64,000 nucleotides of DNA. It comes from Cylindrospermum sp. NIES-4074 (GTDB lineage Bacteria > Cyanobacteriota > Cyanobacteriia > Cyanobacteriales > Nostocaceae). The stretch's first letter is position 1; every line of letters starts with the position of its first letter. The DNA is taken from contig AP018269.1 in assembly GCA_003994795.1 (NCBI GenBank), positions 5,705,254-5,769,253 on the forward strand, read 5' to 3'. Under the pieces are notes generated by a model. The model was not told where the DNA came from. It saw only the letters and a list, made by a program, of their open reading frames with translations, and searched no databases. A program made the position numbers and the translations under genes. This document shows, piece by piece, positions 35,218 through 43,773 of the stretch.

Positions 35218-35925
35218 GGAAAATTGAATATTGCGACTCCGGCATATTTGAGGGAGTACGCAAAATAATTATATGGTTGATGCGGTTTATGCGATCGCCA
35301 TTCATAAGTCTTGTGGAAAAGACTTGACCTCATATTTTTGCCTTTCTCCAACGGCCTCAAACCTCTTGCCACACCAGAGGATTGTGCTTTGCTTGGTTTT
35401 GTGACAAAAAAATTACTCCTCATCCATCCCAGTGGTGTCGGAATTGTCTAAGAACAGGGGGTAGGAGGCAAGTTTTGCCGATATATATCATCTGGTATTT
35501 AAATAACTTAAGCCTTACCCACTTTAGAGACTATCATGTGCGTTAACTAAATAGCTGATGGCGAGTTGAAACCCATATCCCTTAAGGGTATGGGGCGCTT
35601 TCTACTCTCTGTTTTGTCGTGAAAATATGAAATATTTAAGCCTGAAAATTTAGAATCCATATTTGATGATTTCTGTCAATTCGTGATTTCATTAACTTTA
35701 CAAATCTTAACTATCTTGTTACAGTTCTTTACATGAACACCAAACCTCTAAATGAAAGAACTGCATCATGCAGTTTCGTAGTTGATGACAGAAGGTAAAC
35801 AAGCGCTAGAAGTCTTGAATTGACAAGGGTTGATTGGGTTTCTCATCAGAAAAATTTCAGCTTTAAAATTTTGCGTGGGAATTTTGAAAGCAGCTAATTA
35901 ACAAACAATATTGGAGATTCCGCTC
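35218..35925. other. 700-bp region upstream of the OCP gene
   Basis: No gene. Contains a 9-bp hairpin (CCCATATCCCTTAAGGGTATGGG split at 35572-35594). Any light- or stress-responsive promoter for OCP must lie near the right end; GGAG sits 9 bases before the ATG. Confidence 0.45.
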
Positions 35926-36894
35926 ATGGGTTTAACTATCCAGTCTGCTCAAAGTATTTTTTCTAACACTCAAGTTCCTAGTCCGATTCCAGCAACAATT
36001 GCATTGTTCGATCAACTTAATGTTGACGATCAATTGGCATATCTTTGGTATGCCTACACGGAAATGGGTAAGACAATCACTCCCGCAGCCCCCGGATCTG
36101 CACGCTTGCAACTAGCAGAAAGTTTGCTCACCCAAATTAAGTTGATGTCTCCTGAAGAGCAAACCAAAGTGATGCGGGATCTTGCCAGCCGTGCTGATAC
36201 TCCTATCAGCCGTTCTTATGGATTCTTCAGTGTCAATACTAAACTGGCTTTCTGGTATGAGTTAGGGGAGTTGATGAAAAAGGGACTTGTAGCTCCTATT
36301 CCCAGTGGTTATCAAATGTCCCCTGGTGTGCAAGTTGTGCTAGAAGCAACTAAGAAGCTTGATCCAGGTCAACAAATCACCGTACTGCGGAATACCGTAG
36401 TAGATATGGGATTCGATACTTCTGAGCTTGGCCCAAGTAGTTACCCAAAAGCAGTTGCAGAACCTGCATTCCAACGCACAACTCCAGTTATTTCCTCTGT
36501 CAAAATTGATGGCGTCACAGAACCTGCTGTGTTGGGCTACATTGAAGCCATGAACACAGACAATTTTGAAGCTGCTGTGGCTCTATTCACTGCCGACGGT
36601 GCGCTGCAACCACCATTCCAGAAGCCGATTGTTGGTCGGGAGGCGATCGCCAAATACATGCGCGAAGAAGCCCAAGGACTTAACATGATGCCACAAGCGG
36701 GTATCTGCGACGTTCAACCAGACGGCTCTAAACAACTGAAAGTTACAGGTGTAGTCCAAACTCCTTGGTTTGGTGTGACTGTGGGTATGAATATTTCCTG
36801 GCGCTTTTTAATCAATCCCGAAGGTAAAATCTTCTTTGTGGCGATCGATATGCTCGCATCTCCCCAAGAACTCATGAACCTGCGTCGCGTATAA
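35926..36894 (+). CDS. ocp: Orange carotenoid protein (OCP)
   Basis: 322 aa from ATG (MGLTIQSAQS), with GGAG nine bases upstream. The helical N-terminal domain (residues 15 to 165) and the NTF2-like C-terminal domain (about 195 to 315) are both present and joined by a linker. Residues known from Synechocystis OCP to hold the ketocarotenoid and the closed state are kept: Y44, W110, R155 in TVLRNTVVDMG, Y205 (their Y201) and W292 (their W288) in MNISWRF. The protein should absorb blue light and quench phycobilisome energy. No fluorescence recovery protein gene follows, so this may be an FRP-independent paralogue (OCP2/OCPX type). Confidence 0.96.
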   Translation: MGLTIQSAQSIFSNTQVPSPIPATIALFDQLNVDDQLAYLWYAYTEMGKTITPAAPGSARLQLAESLLTQIKLMSPEEQTKVMRDLASRADTPISRSYGFFSVNTKLAFWYELGELMKKGLVAPIPSGYQMSPGVQVVLEATKKLDPGQQITVLRNTVVDMGFDTSELGPSSYPKAVAEPAFQRTTPVISSVKIDGVTEPAVLGYIEAMNTDNFEAAVALFTADGALQPPFQKPIVGREAIAKYMREEAQGLNMMPQAGICDVQPDGSKQLKVTGVVQTPWFGVTVGMNISWRFLINPEGKIFFVAIDMLASPQELMNLRRV

Positions 36895-36901
36895 CAAAAT
36901 A

Positions 36902-36949
36902 GGAGGCGTTAGGGGATGACGTTTTTGTTAAGCTATTCCTAGCGCCTCC
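36902..36949 (+). terminator. Hairpin after OCP, possible terminator
   Basis: Stem GGAGGCGTTAGG/CCTAGCGCCTCC, 12 bp with one G-T pair and a 24-base loop, 7 bp after the OCP stop. No U-run follows. Confidence 0.45.
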
Positions 36950-37007
36950 CAATAATTCCTGCATTGCCGTTTCTGCGATGGGCTACGTCTAATCAATTAA
37001 TAACTCT

Positions 37008-37625
37008 CTATGTACCAGCCTGAAAAATCTGGTTAGCAGCCAGGTTTAATTCTGGGAAAGTTGGTGATACTATCCGGTTAGTTCCTCTAAATTGGCTAAC
37101 TCTATATTCCCCATTTACTAATTCATATATCGAAATAGTTGGTTGTTTAGGGTCGCCTATGTAGGGAGTTCCACCCAAACCTAAGTAATCAACAATCCAG
37201 TATTCAGGGATGCTAATTTCCTCATAATCTTTAACCTTAGTCAAGTAATCAACTCGCCAGTTAGTGCTAACAACTTCAATAACTAACGGGATTGATGCAC
37301 TGTGAGTAACTGTAGATTCTTTTTTCCATAACGGCTCATTTGTTAAATTAGAGCGATTCAGCACTAAAACATCTGGTGAGTAACCTGATTCATTATCAAG
37401 TGGTTTAACCAGTACAGTTTTAGGAATACGGTAGGGTAAATTTAAGCGAAGATATTCAGCCGTGATTTTCTCAGCCAAAAAACTAGTAATATCTTCATGA
37501 TCTCCTAACGGTTGTGCCATTTCAAAAATCACTCCGTTATGTAATTCATACCGCTTTCCTTCTGGCTTCCATTGCACAAATTCTTCAAAAGTTACTGATT
37601 TAGTTTTAGGTAAGGCTTGAATCAT
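37008..37625 (-). CDS. Uma2-family (DUF820) PD-(D/E)XK-like protein
   Basis: 205 aa. The motifs YELHNGVIFEMAQP, GYSPDVLVLNR, PLVIEVVSTNWRVDYLTKVKDY and PEYWIVDYLG define the Uma2/DUF820 family, very abundant in cyanobacteria. The Asp in SPDV, Glu in VIEV and downstream Lys form a restriction-endonuclease-like active site. The cellular role is unknown. The gene is single, facing away from the DUF29 gene 125 bp to its right. Confidence 0.88.
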   Translation of the reverse strand: MIQALPKTKSVTFEEFVQWKPEGKRYELHNGVIFEMAQPLGDHEDITSFLAEKITAEYLRLNLPYRIPKTVLVKPLDNESGYSPDVLVLNRSNLTNEPLWKKESTVTHSASIPLVIEVVSTNWRVDYLTKVKDYEEISIPEYWIVDYLGLGGTPYIGDPKQPTISIYELVNGEYRVSQFRGTNRIVSPTFPELNLAANQIFQAGT

Positions 37626-37749
37626 ACTTTACCTCCCTGTATTGATAGTGTTTCGAGGTATTGCTAAAAATAATCATAGCTTTTTTTAATGTGTACCTCA
37701 CACGATAGGGGAAAGCTATAATAAGATATCAAAGCCACAAAATTAACCA

Positions 37750-38193
37750 ATGACCGCAATCATTGACATAAAATCTTTATATGAATCCAATTACCTGCAA
37801 TGGTTAGAGGAGACTATTAAATGTCTCAAAAATCGTCAATTGGCAGATATTGACTATGAAAATTTAATAGAAGAGTTGGAAGATTTGGCTAAAAACGAAA
37901 AAAGGCGAGTAAGAAGTCTGTTGGAACAGATTATTAGACATTTACTGCTTTATCAATATTGGGATTTAGAAAAGCCAAGAAATGCTAATCATTGGGCAGC
38001 AGAAATTACCAGTTTTCGTAATCAATTAAATGAAGATTTAACTGCCAATTTACACAACCATTTAGACGAAAATTTTAGCATAATTTATAGTCATGCTTTG
38101 GATTATGTTAAAGCTAAAACAATGCTAAATAATTTACCTGAAGTATGTCCTTATAGCTTAGAGCAAATTTTAGATAAAAATTGGTTGCCTTAA
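37750..38193 (+). CDS. DUF29 family protein
   Basis: 147 aa, mainly helical. Typical DUF29 elements: LYESNYLQWLEETIKCLKNRQLADIDYENLIEELEDLAKNEKR, then HLLLYQYW and the C-terminal CPYSLEQILDKNWLP. The family is common in cyanobacteria and of unknown function. Another member is at 49338-49802 on the other strand, about 30% alike by eye. Confidence 0.88.
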   Translation: MTAIIDIKSLYESNYLQWLEETIKCLKNRQLADIDYENLIEELEDLAKNEKRRVRSLLEQIIRHLLLYQYWDLEKPRNANHWAAEITSFRNQLNEDLTANLHNHLDENFSIIYSHALDYVKAKTMLNNLPEVCPYSLEQILDKNWLP

Positions 38194-38286
38194 TCTTGAA
38201 CTTTAATTAGTTACGCCTTTACGTGAGGTATATTCATAATCATCTGTAGTAGATTTTTGAATAGCCTACCCAGGTGTTTCGGAAAA

Positions 38287-38847
38287 CTACGCGACTTGCT
38301 CAACAACCTGAACGGGTAGTTTTAGAAGATATTCCCAATCTGGTTTTTCAGTTGCTTCGCCTTTCCAGTATTTGTCTGCCATAAAAGAGGCTGTTACACC
38401 AAGATTACCAAGTCGAAGTAGTTGCATATCAGCACAAAATACAGTGTCAGCATGAATTTTAAAGATAGGTGCATCTGGCAAGTTATATTCTAGTCGAAAA
38501 TTTTTAGCTCTATCAAGAGAATCCCAAGCAAACATACTCTGAAATCTTGATGGTTTATCAGGGAAGCTTGTTTTTCGTACTAATTCAAAAACTAAGTCTA
38601 TTATTGGTGACTTATAGTAAAAGTGTTCATGGTAAGGAGGTTGAGGTAAGTAATTAGAATTCAATAAATATTGAAAGCCATGAAATGATAAACCTTCTGG
38701 AAATAGCTCGTTTAGATGAACTTTCAAATCTGAATTTGGAAAAAAGCTTTGTCCTGAAGGTAATTGTGGCGAATAGTCCTTAATTAAATCTACTTGCTGA
38801 CCAACTTGTAAACTTCTTTTTCTGTCTGTTGAGTAAAAGTACGGCAT
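38287..38847 (-). CDS. DUF2441-like protein (possible ADP-ribosyltransferase fold)
   Basis: 186 aa. The segment LVFELVRKTSFPDKPSRFQSMFAWDSLDRAKNFR has the K-PSR-QSMFA pattern I associate with DUF2441/ADP-ribosyltransferase-like proteins, in which PSR-S-F precedes the NAD-site helix. The opening HFYYKSPIIDLV could supply the first motif. A catalytic Glu is not obvious. The gene is alone on the minus strand. The family assignment is tentative; otherwise it is a hypothetical protein. Confidence 0.5.
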   Translation of the reverse strand: MPYFYSTDRKRSLQVGQQVDLIKDYSPQLPSGQSFFPNSDLKVHLNELFPEGLSFHGFQYLLNSNYLPQPPYHEHFYYKSPIIDLVFELVRKTSFPDKPSRFQSMFAWDSLDRAKNFRLEYNLPDAPIFKIHADTVFCADMQLLRLGNLGVTASFMADKYWKGEATEKPDWEYLLKLPVQVVEQVA

Positions 38848-38941
38848 AATTTTTCCGCTGAATTATCGATTAAGAATTAATTAAAATACCATAACATAAA
38901 ATAATTTTAAATTTCCTAGCAAAAATACTGTTACTACAGCG

Positions 38942-39760
38942 TTATTTTATAGCCGACACACTCCAACCCAAACTCGTAGACTGTTCATAAACCCGCTTCA
39001 AAGTATTCACATCTCTCACAGAAATAGACGGTGGTTTGCGAACTTGGGAAAAATAAAGTGCATCAGTTTGTAACTGACTATGACCCCAAATTCCTAAAGC
39101 GTGACCGAGTTCATGACGGGCTGCTGCTAATAAGTATTCACCTGTTTGACTAGGACTTAATAGAATAGTAAAACGGTGTTTTAAAATATTATTGTTAATG
39201 TATAACTCATAAGTAGTTTGAGCAGAACGGGCGCGGGGCTTTTTACCATCAGGCGAAAGCTGAAGCGGTGGCGCTTTTCGCACAATTGTAATATCAGCAA
39301 CTTCTGGCTGTTCAACTACTACTAAAGGTAAATAAACACTCCACTCCTGAACAGCCTGTAAAACACTATTAACCCAAGCTTGCGCCTGTTTATCGCTAAT
39401 AGCTTTTGGTGTTTCCACCTTAACCCGGATGGGAAATTGTGACCAAACGAAATAACCAACTTGGGTGGACGTAACTTGAGAAAAATAATCACCACTGTTG
39501 GTTTTATCTTCCCACTGTGCCAATGTGGGCGGTAAAGGATGAGCTTTTTGTATGAATGTTTTGCCTAAGCTGTAATTTGTAGAGACGTTGCATGGAATGT
39601 CTCTACATTTGTAGGATTGATTCAAAACGGCGCTGGATGGGAAGTTAGTAAAAATAACTAACAGCCCTGTGCCTATAAATAAGACCAGGGCTGCTATTAA
39701 CCGCCGCAAAACAAAATTTTTTTGGTTGTTAGATATCGGGTGTTGGGTGATTTTCCCCAT
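38942..39760 (-). CDS. Secreted zinc metalloprotease (matrixin-like)
   Basis: 272 aa. A TM/signal anchor at residues 17 to 38 (VLRRLIAALVLFIGTGLLVIF) precedes an exported domain. ARHELGHALGIWGHS at 215 to 228 is the zinc site: H216, E217, H220 and a third His at 227, one residue further than the HExxHxxGxxH spacing. A downstream Met-turn is not clear. Residues about 51 to 62 are encoded by an imperfect 30-bp palindrome inserted in frame. It lies 20 bp downstream of secG on the same strand. It is probably a periplasmic or extracellular peptidase. Confidence 0.78.
   Translation of the reverse strand: MGKITQHPISNNQKNFVLRRLIAALVLFIGTGLLVIFTNFPSSAVLNQSYKCRDIPCNVSTNYSLGKTFIQKAHPLPPTLAQWEDKTNSGDYFSQVTSTQVGYFVWSQFPIRVKVETPKAISDKQAQAWVNSVLQAVQEWSVYLPLVVVEQPEVADITIVRKAPPLQLSPDGKKPRARSAQTTYELYINNNILKHRFTILLSPSQTGEYLLAAARHELGHALGIWGHSQLQTDALYFSQVRKPPSISVRDVNTLKRVYEQSTSLGWSVSAIK
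39577..39606. repeat. 30-bp imperfect palindrome inside the metalloprotease gene
   Basis: Arms TGTAGAGACGTTGCA and TGGAATGTCTCTACA pair at 13 of 15 positions. It is the same element as at 26153-26186. Confidence 0.85.
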
Positions 39761-39779
39761 TTCCCTGTCTCCCTATTGC

Positions 39780-40013
39780 CTATTTAGGCAACCAACCGGC
39801 ACTTAAAACCACTGTTAAACCCAGAAAAATGGCTACTAGTGCCCAAGTAACTCGGTTTAAGGTATTTTCTGCACTTTTGGTGCTGCTAAATAATTGGGCT
39901 TGTCCACCAATTGAGCCAATACCGTCACCTTTGGGGCTGTGCAGTAACACTAGAATTATTAAACCAAGGGCAGCAAACGCCCAAATACCTTGCACGATGT
40001 AAGTAACTGTCAT
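39780..40013 (-). CDS. secG: Preprotein translocase subunit SecG
   Basis: 77 aa from ATG MTVTYIVQGIWAFAALGLI; an upstream in-frame ATG (40031) lies in a TTGAATT repeat and is less likely. Two TM helices flank the conserved turn LLHSPKGDGIGSIGG, followed by SSTKSAENTLNRVTWALVAIF, as in SecG. It helps SecYE-driven translocation in the cytoplasmic or thylakoid membrane. The metalloprotease gene lies downstream. Confidence 0.9.
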   Translation of the reverse strand: MTVTYIVQGIWAFAALGLIILVLLHSPKGDGIGSIGGQAQLFSSTKSAENTLNRVTWALVAIFLGLTVVLSAGWLPK

Positions 40014-40049
40014 AAGCAATTCAAAATTCAAAATGTTGGAGTTAGGGGT

Positions 40050-40087
40050 GAGAAGACAGTTAACTGTGAATTGTTAACTGTCTTCTC
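40050..40087 (-). terminator. Strong intergenic hairpin between gpmI and secG
   Basis: A perfect 15-bp stem (GAGAAGACAGTTAAC/GTTAACTGTCTTCTC) with an 8-base loop, 12 bp after the gpmI stop. It lacks a U-run on the minus strand, so it may attenuate or protect mRNA rather than terminate fully. Confidence 0.6.
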
Positions 40088-40098
40088 GCTCATTTCTT

Positions 40099-41697
40099 TT
40101 ACAGCCCTACTTGCACGGGGGTGCGAGTACGTTGCAAGTCATATTCTGCGACTTTTAGCAGCGATCGCCCTGTCATTTCTGGTGGCTGGGGCAGCTGTAA
40201 TATCTCTAGTATGGTGGGGGCAATGTCGGCTAGCTTACCATCGTTTCGCAATTCGACATTTGTGCCATATCCAGGGATTTTGACTTTCTCGCCTTCTACC
40301 AGAATAAACGGGACGGGGTTAGTAGTGTGAGCCGTCCAGGGATTACCTTCTTCATCTAGCATATACTCAGCATTGCCGTGGTCAGCAGTAATTATTACTG
40401 TCCCACCAGCTTTGCCGATGCTATCAATCAGGCGACCCAAACAGCGATCTACAGTTTCAATGGCTGTAACTGTGGCTTCTATTTGTCCAGTATGCCCTAC
40501 CATGTCTGGGTTGGCATAGTTCATTACCACTAGGGAGTAGATGCCCTTTTGAATGGCAGCGATCGCAATATCTGTGACTGCTACTGCTGACATTGCTGGT
40601 TCTTTGTCGTAAGTCGCTACCATTGGACTACTGACAAGTTCCCGGTCTTCTCCAACAAACGGTTCTTCCAAACCGCCATTAAAGAAGTAGGTAACGTGGG
40701 CGTATTTTTCAGTTTCGGCGGTGCGAAACTGTTTGAGATCATGATTAGCTATGATCTCCCCCAGAATATTAGTCAGATTCTGCGGCGCAAAGGCTACAGA
40801 CACAGGTAAATCTGGATCGTATTGGGTAAAGGTGACAAAGGACAGCGGCGTAATTTGCTGCCTTTCAAAACCGTTAAACTTGGGACTGACAAAAGCTTGC
40901 GTCAGTTGTCTGGAGCGATCGGGGCGGAAGTTAAAGAATATTACCCCATCCCCAGGTTCTACGGCGCCTGGTGCAAGGCGGACTGGGAGGACGAATTCAT
41001 CAGTCACCCCTTCGGCGTAAGATGCTTGCAAGACTTCTACTGCATTGAGTCCGTTACCCGCATCATTTTGTGTCATTACATCATAGGTACGTTGGACTCG
41101 CTCCCAGCGGCGATCGCGATCCATTGCATAATAGCGACCACTGAGGGTAACTATCTGCCCAATGCCGATACGGTCTATGTAGTCTTGCAATTCCTTGATT
41201 GCTTTGATGCCCTCATTGGGGGCAGTGTCACGACCATCAGTGATAGCGTGAATACAAACTTGTGAAAGTCGCTGTTCCTTGGCTAAGTCAAGTAGTCCAA
41301 ATAGATGGGTAATATGCGAATGTACCCCTCCCTCAGAACAAAGCCCTACTAAATGCAACTTGCCATTAGATGAGCGAACTTCCTGGCAAATTTTTACAAG
41401 TGCTGGGTTTGCCGCAATAGAACCGTCTTCTACTGCATCTGAGATGCGTACCAGTTCTTGGGGTACGACTCGCCCAGCGCCAATGTTCAAATGACCAACT
41501 TCCGAGTTACCCATTTGACCTTCTGGCAACCCTACGGCTTTTCCTGATGTGCGGATGAGGGTATGCGGATAAGCTGCCCATAAACTTTCCACGATGGGAG
41601 TTTTAGCAGCGACAATGGCATTTCCTCGCGTCTCCTCGCAGTAGCCCCAACCATCTAAAATGACTAGCACCACAGGAGCAACAGGTGCTTTGGTCAT
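40099..41697 (-). CDS. gpmI: 2,3-bisphosphoglycerate-independent phosphoglycerate mutase
   Basis: 532 aa from ATG MTKAPVAPVVLVILDGWG, the usual length; a longer frame starts at 41754. The catalytic Ser is S65 in GQMGNSEVGHLN. Metal sites follow (ITDGRDTAPNEG, NYANPDMVGHTG, TADHGNAEYM). It interconverts 3- and 2-phosphoglycerate with Mn. In cyanobacteria this enzyme is a control point between the Calvin cycle and lower glycolysis and is bound by PirC. The C-terminal segment beyond GRSLL may contribute to that contact. Confidence 0.96.
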   Translation of the reverse strand: MTKAPVAPVVLVILDGWGYCEETRGNAIVAAKTPIVESLWAAYPHTLIRTSGKAVGLPEGQMGNSEVGHLNIGAGRVVPQELVRISDAVEDGSIAANPALVKICQEVRSSNGKLHLVGLCSEGGVHSHITHLFGLLDLAKEQRLSQVCIHAITDGRDTAPNEGIKAIKELQDYIDRIGIGQIVTLSGRYYAMDRDRRWERVQRTYDVMTQNDAGNGLNAVEVLQASYAEGVTDEFVLPVRLAPGAVEPGDGVIFFNFRPDRSRQLTQAFVSPKFNGFERQQITPLSFVTFTQYDPDLPVSVAFAPQNLTNILGEIIANHDLKQFRTAETEKYAHVTYFFNGGLEEPFVGEDRELVSSPMVATYDKEPAMSAVAVTDIAIAAIQKGIYSLVVMNYANPDMVGHTGQIEATVTAIETVDRCLGRLIDSIGKAGGTVIITADHGNAEYMLDEEGNPWTAHTTNPVPFILVEGEKVKIPGYGTNVELRNDGKLADIAPTILEILQLPQPPEMTGRSLLKVAEYDLQRTRTPVQVGL

Positions 41698-41780
41698 AGT
41701 AAAATTGCCCTTTACTTTTTGTAATACCCGAATGATACCATTGCTAACTCCCACTTCAAGTTAATTTAAGAATAAAAAAT

Positions 41781-42524
41781 CTAATTAAGAATTTGTATAG
41801 CTGCCTTTGTCGCTACCAGTAAAGATTCCGCAAAAGTAGCATATCCATTGGGACAGAAAGTTTTAATTATTGCTAAATCAATCTGAAAAGCTAAGTTCCA
41901 GCGAATTTGTAGCGGACGTTGATTGCTACTGTCTTGGGAATAATACGTTGATTTGGCGATCGCATTCTCTAAAATATCTTTTGTATTGTCTAAGTCCTCT
42001 AAATTTTCCAGTTGTTCCAACTCCACATCTAAAATAGTTGCAACAGTCTGCGTATCAGCCAGCAACCACGTCTCGAAATTTCTAATGGCTAAACCTCCAG
42101 CACTGCGATTGTTAATTGGTTGCTCGTGAATATCTAAATGATTATCACGAATTTTATTTAAAGCTCGTTCTAAATCAATTTGCCTTTGAGATAGATTATC
42201 ATCCCCATCAACCACAATGAGGATCATGTCTACATCTTCTGGTTTCCACAAAATAACAATTTGTGCTAGATATTTGAGGTCTAAAATTGAATGCCCAGTT
42301 CGTAAAGTGCGTTTTTGAATTTCTTTAACTGATGGATGTCTTTGGACAAAATCACAATCAGGAAATCCAGCATTTTCAAGTTCTCGTCTAATTAAAGTAT
42401 GCAGTCCGCCCTCATTTTTTCTTTCAATAACTTTTCCCCCATCTTCTGGTTTAATATAAGGAATACTTGCACCCAATTCTGCCTCCCCTTCCGCAATTAG
42501 CCCAATCCGAATCCGACGATTCAT
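41781..42524 (-). CDS. TOPRIM-like DUF4276-type protein of an ATPase/nuclease pair
   Basis: 247 aa from ATG MNRRIRIGLIAEGEAELG. E12/E14 in AEGEAE and D106-G-D108-D109 in ILIVVDGDDN are placed as TOPRIM metal residues. A conserved FETWLLAD segment (about 160) follows. The arrangement resembles DUF4276 and other TOPRIM-like nucleases that work with an ABC-type ATPase (as in OLD- and PARIS-like systems). Its start overlaps the ATPase stop by 4 bp (ATGA), so the two are translated together. The family name is by motif order only. Cutting activity and target are unknown. Confidence 0.65.
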   Translation of the reverse strand: MNRRIRIGLIAEGEAELGASIPYIKPEDGGKVIERKNEGGLHTLIRRELENAGFPDCDFVQRHPSVKEIQKRTLRTGHSILDLKYLAQIVILWKPEDVDMILIVVDGDDNLSQRQIDLERALNKIRDNHLDIHEQPINNRSAGGLAIRNFETWLLADTQTVATILDVELEQLENLEDLDNTKDILENAIAKSTYYSQDSSNQRPLQIRWNLAFQIDLAIIKTFCPNGYATFAESLLVATKAAIQILN

Positions 42525-43651
42525 GCTGGATTGCCTCCAAACACATTTGTAAACCAAAGTTCACCTAATGCGCCATCATAAGCTTCTAAAGCTTTTTGAA
42601 ACCGGACAGAATCTATAGGTAATTTGTGAACTTGAGTTTTACCTTCTTTATCTAATTCCACAGCGCGGACTTGATATGGTTCAACATAATTTAACAACAC
42701 AGGAGAATGGGTTGTAATTAAAACCTGAACAGGCTTACCAGTTATTCCTTCTGTGGAAACGATTTTTAGCAACTCCATCATCTTGTGCAGTAACCAAGGA
42801 TGAACTCCATTTTCTATTTCTTCAAAGCAAATAATACTGGGAGTATTTTCTTGATACAGTGCAGTTAAAAAAGCTAGAATTCTCAATGTTCCATCTGATA
42901 TGTCAGCAGCAGGGATATGATGTTCTGAATATCTATCAACCAATTCCAGTGAAAAGGTTTGATTTTCTCCACGAGGCAATACAATTTTTTTTATATTAGG
43001 AACAAGCTGCGTCAACCGTTCCTGCAATTCATCGAAACCTTCACGATTAGCAAGCAAAATATCAAGTAAAGCATAGGCAATTCCTTGTCCAGTTCTATCC
43101 ATATTGCCATTTGATAAAGTTGTAGTAGAGATAGAAGTTGGAGCAAAATCGTAAATATTAACTTTTAATAAACTTTTCAACAGAGGAGAAGCCAGAAATT
43201 CATTAGAAAATAAAAAGTCTCTTAGTGGACTTGTATATTCATCTACTACAGTATTAGTCCTTGCAATATTGCCTAATTCAACAACTCGTTTGGAGTAATC
43301 AAAATCAACTGCTAATTCAGAAATAATTCTAGATTTTTCAGAATAAGTTTCTATTATGGGAAATGTACTGACTTGAAATTTAAAAAAATCCGGCTTTCCA
43401 TGCCAGAATTTAGATTTAATACTCTTTTCTTTTCCAAATAAATATTCTAAAGATTCTTCAAAACGACGTATAATTTTTTGATGATCTGTATCAATTACTA
43501 GCCTTACCAGAAACTCAGACAATACAGCTAATGCTTCACAAATATTCGATTTTCCAGAACTATTAGGCCCAATGAATACAGTCAACGGTTCTAAATCTAC
43601 TTCTGTATCAAAGAGGCTCTTATAGTGTTGAACTTTTAGTTTAGATAACAT
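42521..43651 (-). CDS. AAA/ABC-type ATPase (AAA_21-like) of a two-gene defence-like operon
   Basis: 376 aa. Walker A GPNSSGKS (residues 28 to 35), ABC-like signature ISDGTLR (251 to 257), Walker B IICFEEIENGVHP (273 to 285) with catalytic E278, and H-loop TTHSPVLL with H315 are present. This is the SMC/RecF-like class seen in OLD, Gabija, Septu and PARIS systems. The middle (about 45 to 240) is a short variable helical insert, too short for a full SMC coiled coil. It precedes a TOPRIM-like gene with an ATGA overlap. Role inferred: sensor ATPase whose partner is an effector. Confidence 0.8.
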   Translation of the reverse strand: MLSKLKVQHYKSLFDTEVDLEPLTVFIGPNSSGKSNICEALAVLSEFLVRLVIDTDHQKIIRRFEESLEYLFGKEKSIKSKFWHGKPDFFKFQVSTFPIIETYSEKSRIISELAVDFDYSKRVVELGNIARTNTVVDEYTSPLRDFLFSNEFLASPLLKSLLKVNIYDFAPTSISTTTLSNGNMDRTGQGIAYALLDILLANREGFDELQERLTQLVPNIKKIVLPRGENQTFSLELVDRYSEHHIPAADISDGTLRILAFLTALYQENTPSIICFEEIENGVHPWLLHKMMELLKIVSTEGITGKPVQVLITTHSPVLLNYVEPYQVRAVELDKEGKTQVHKLPIDSVRFQKALEAYDGALGELWFTNVFGGNPA

Positions 43652-43773
43652 CTGTTTAAAAGTAGACAGATTTAGTTTTATTTTTCAATTTGGTAATAGC
43701 TGCGGAACGATCCACAAAAAGATCATGTATCGTCCCGTGATTAGTCGTTTAACAACTAATGGAAATAGCTACT

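Noticed and set aside
35214-35423. Minus-strand 69-aa open frame after the glycosyltransferase
   Set aside because: No ribosome site or family; AT-rich spacer composition.
35565-35600. CRISPR-like sequence (GTTGAAA next to a hairpin)
   Set aside because: Occurs once only, with no repeat-spacer array or cas genes anywhere in the window.
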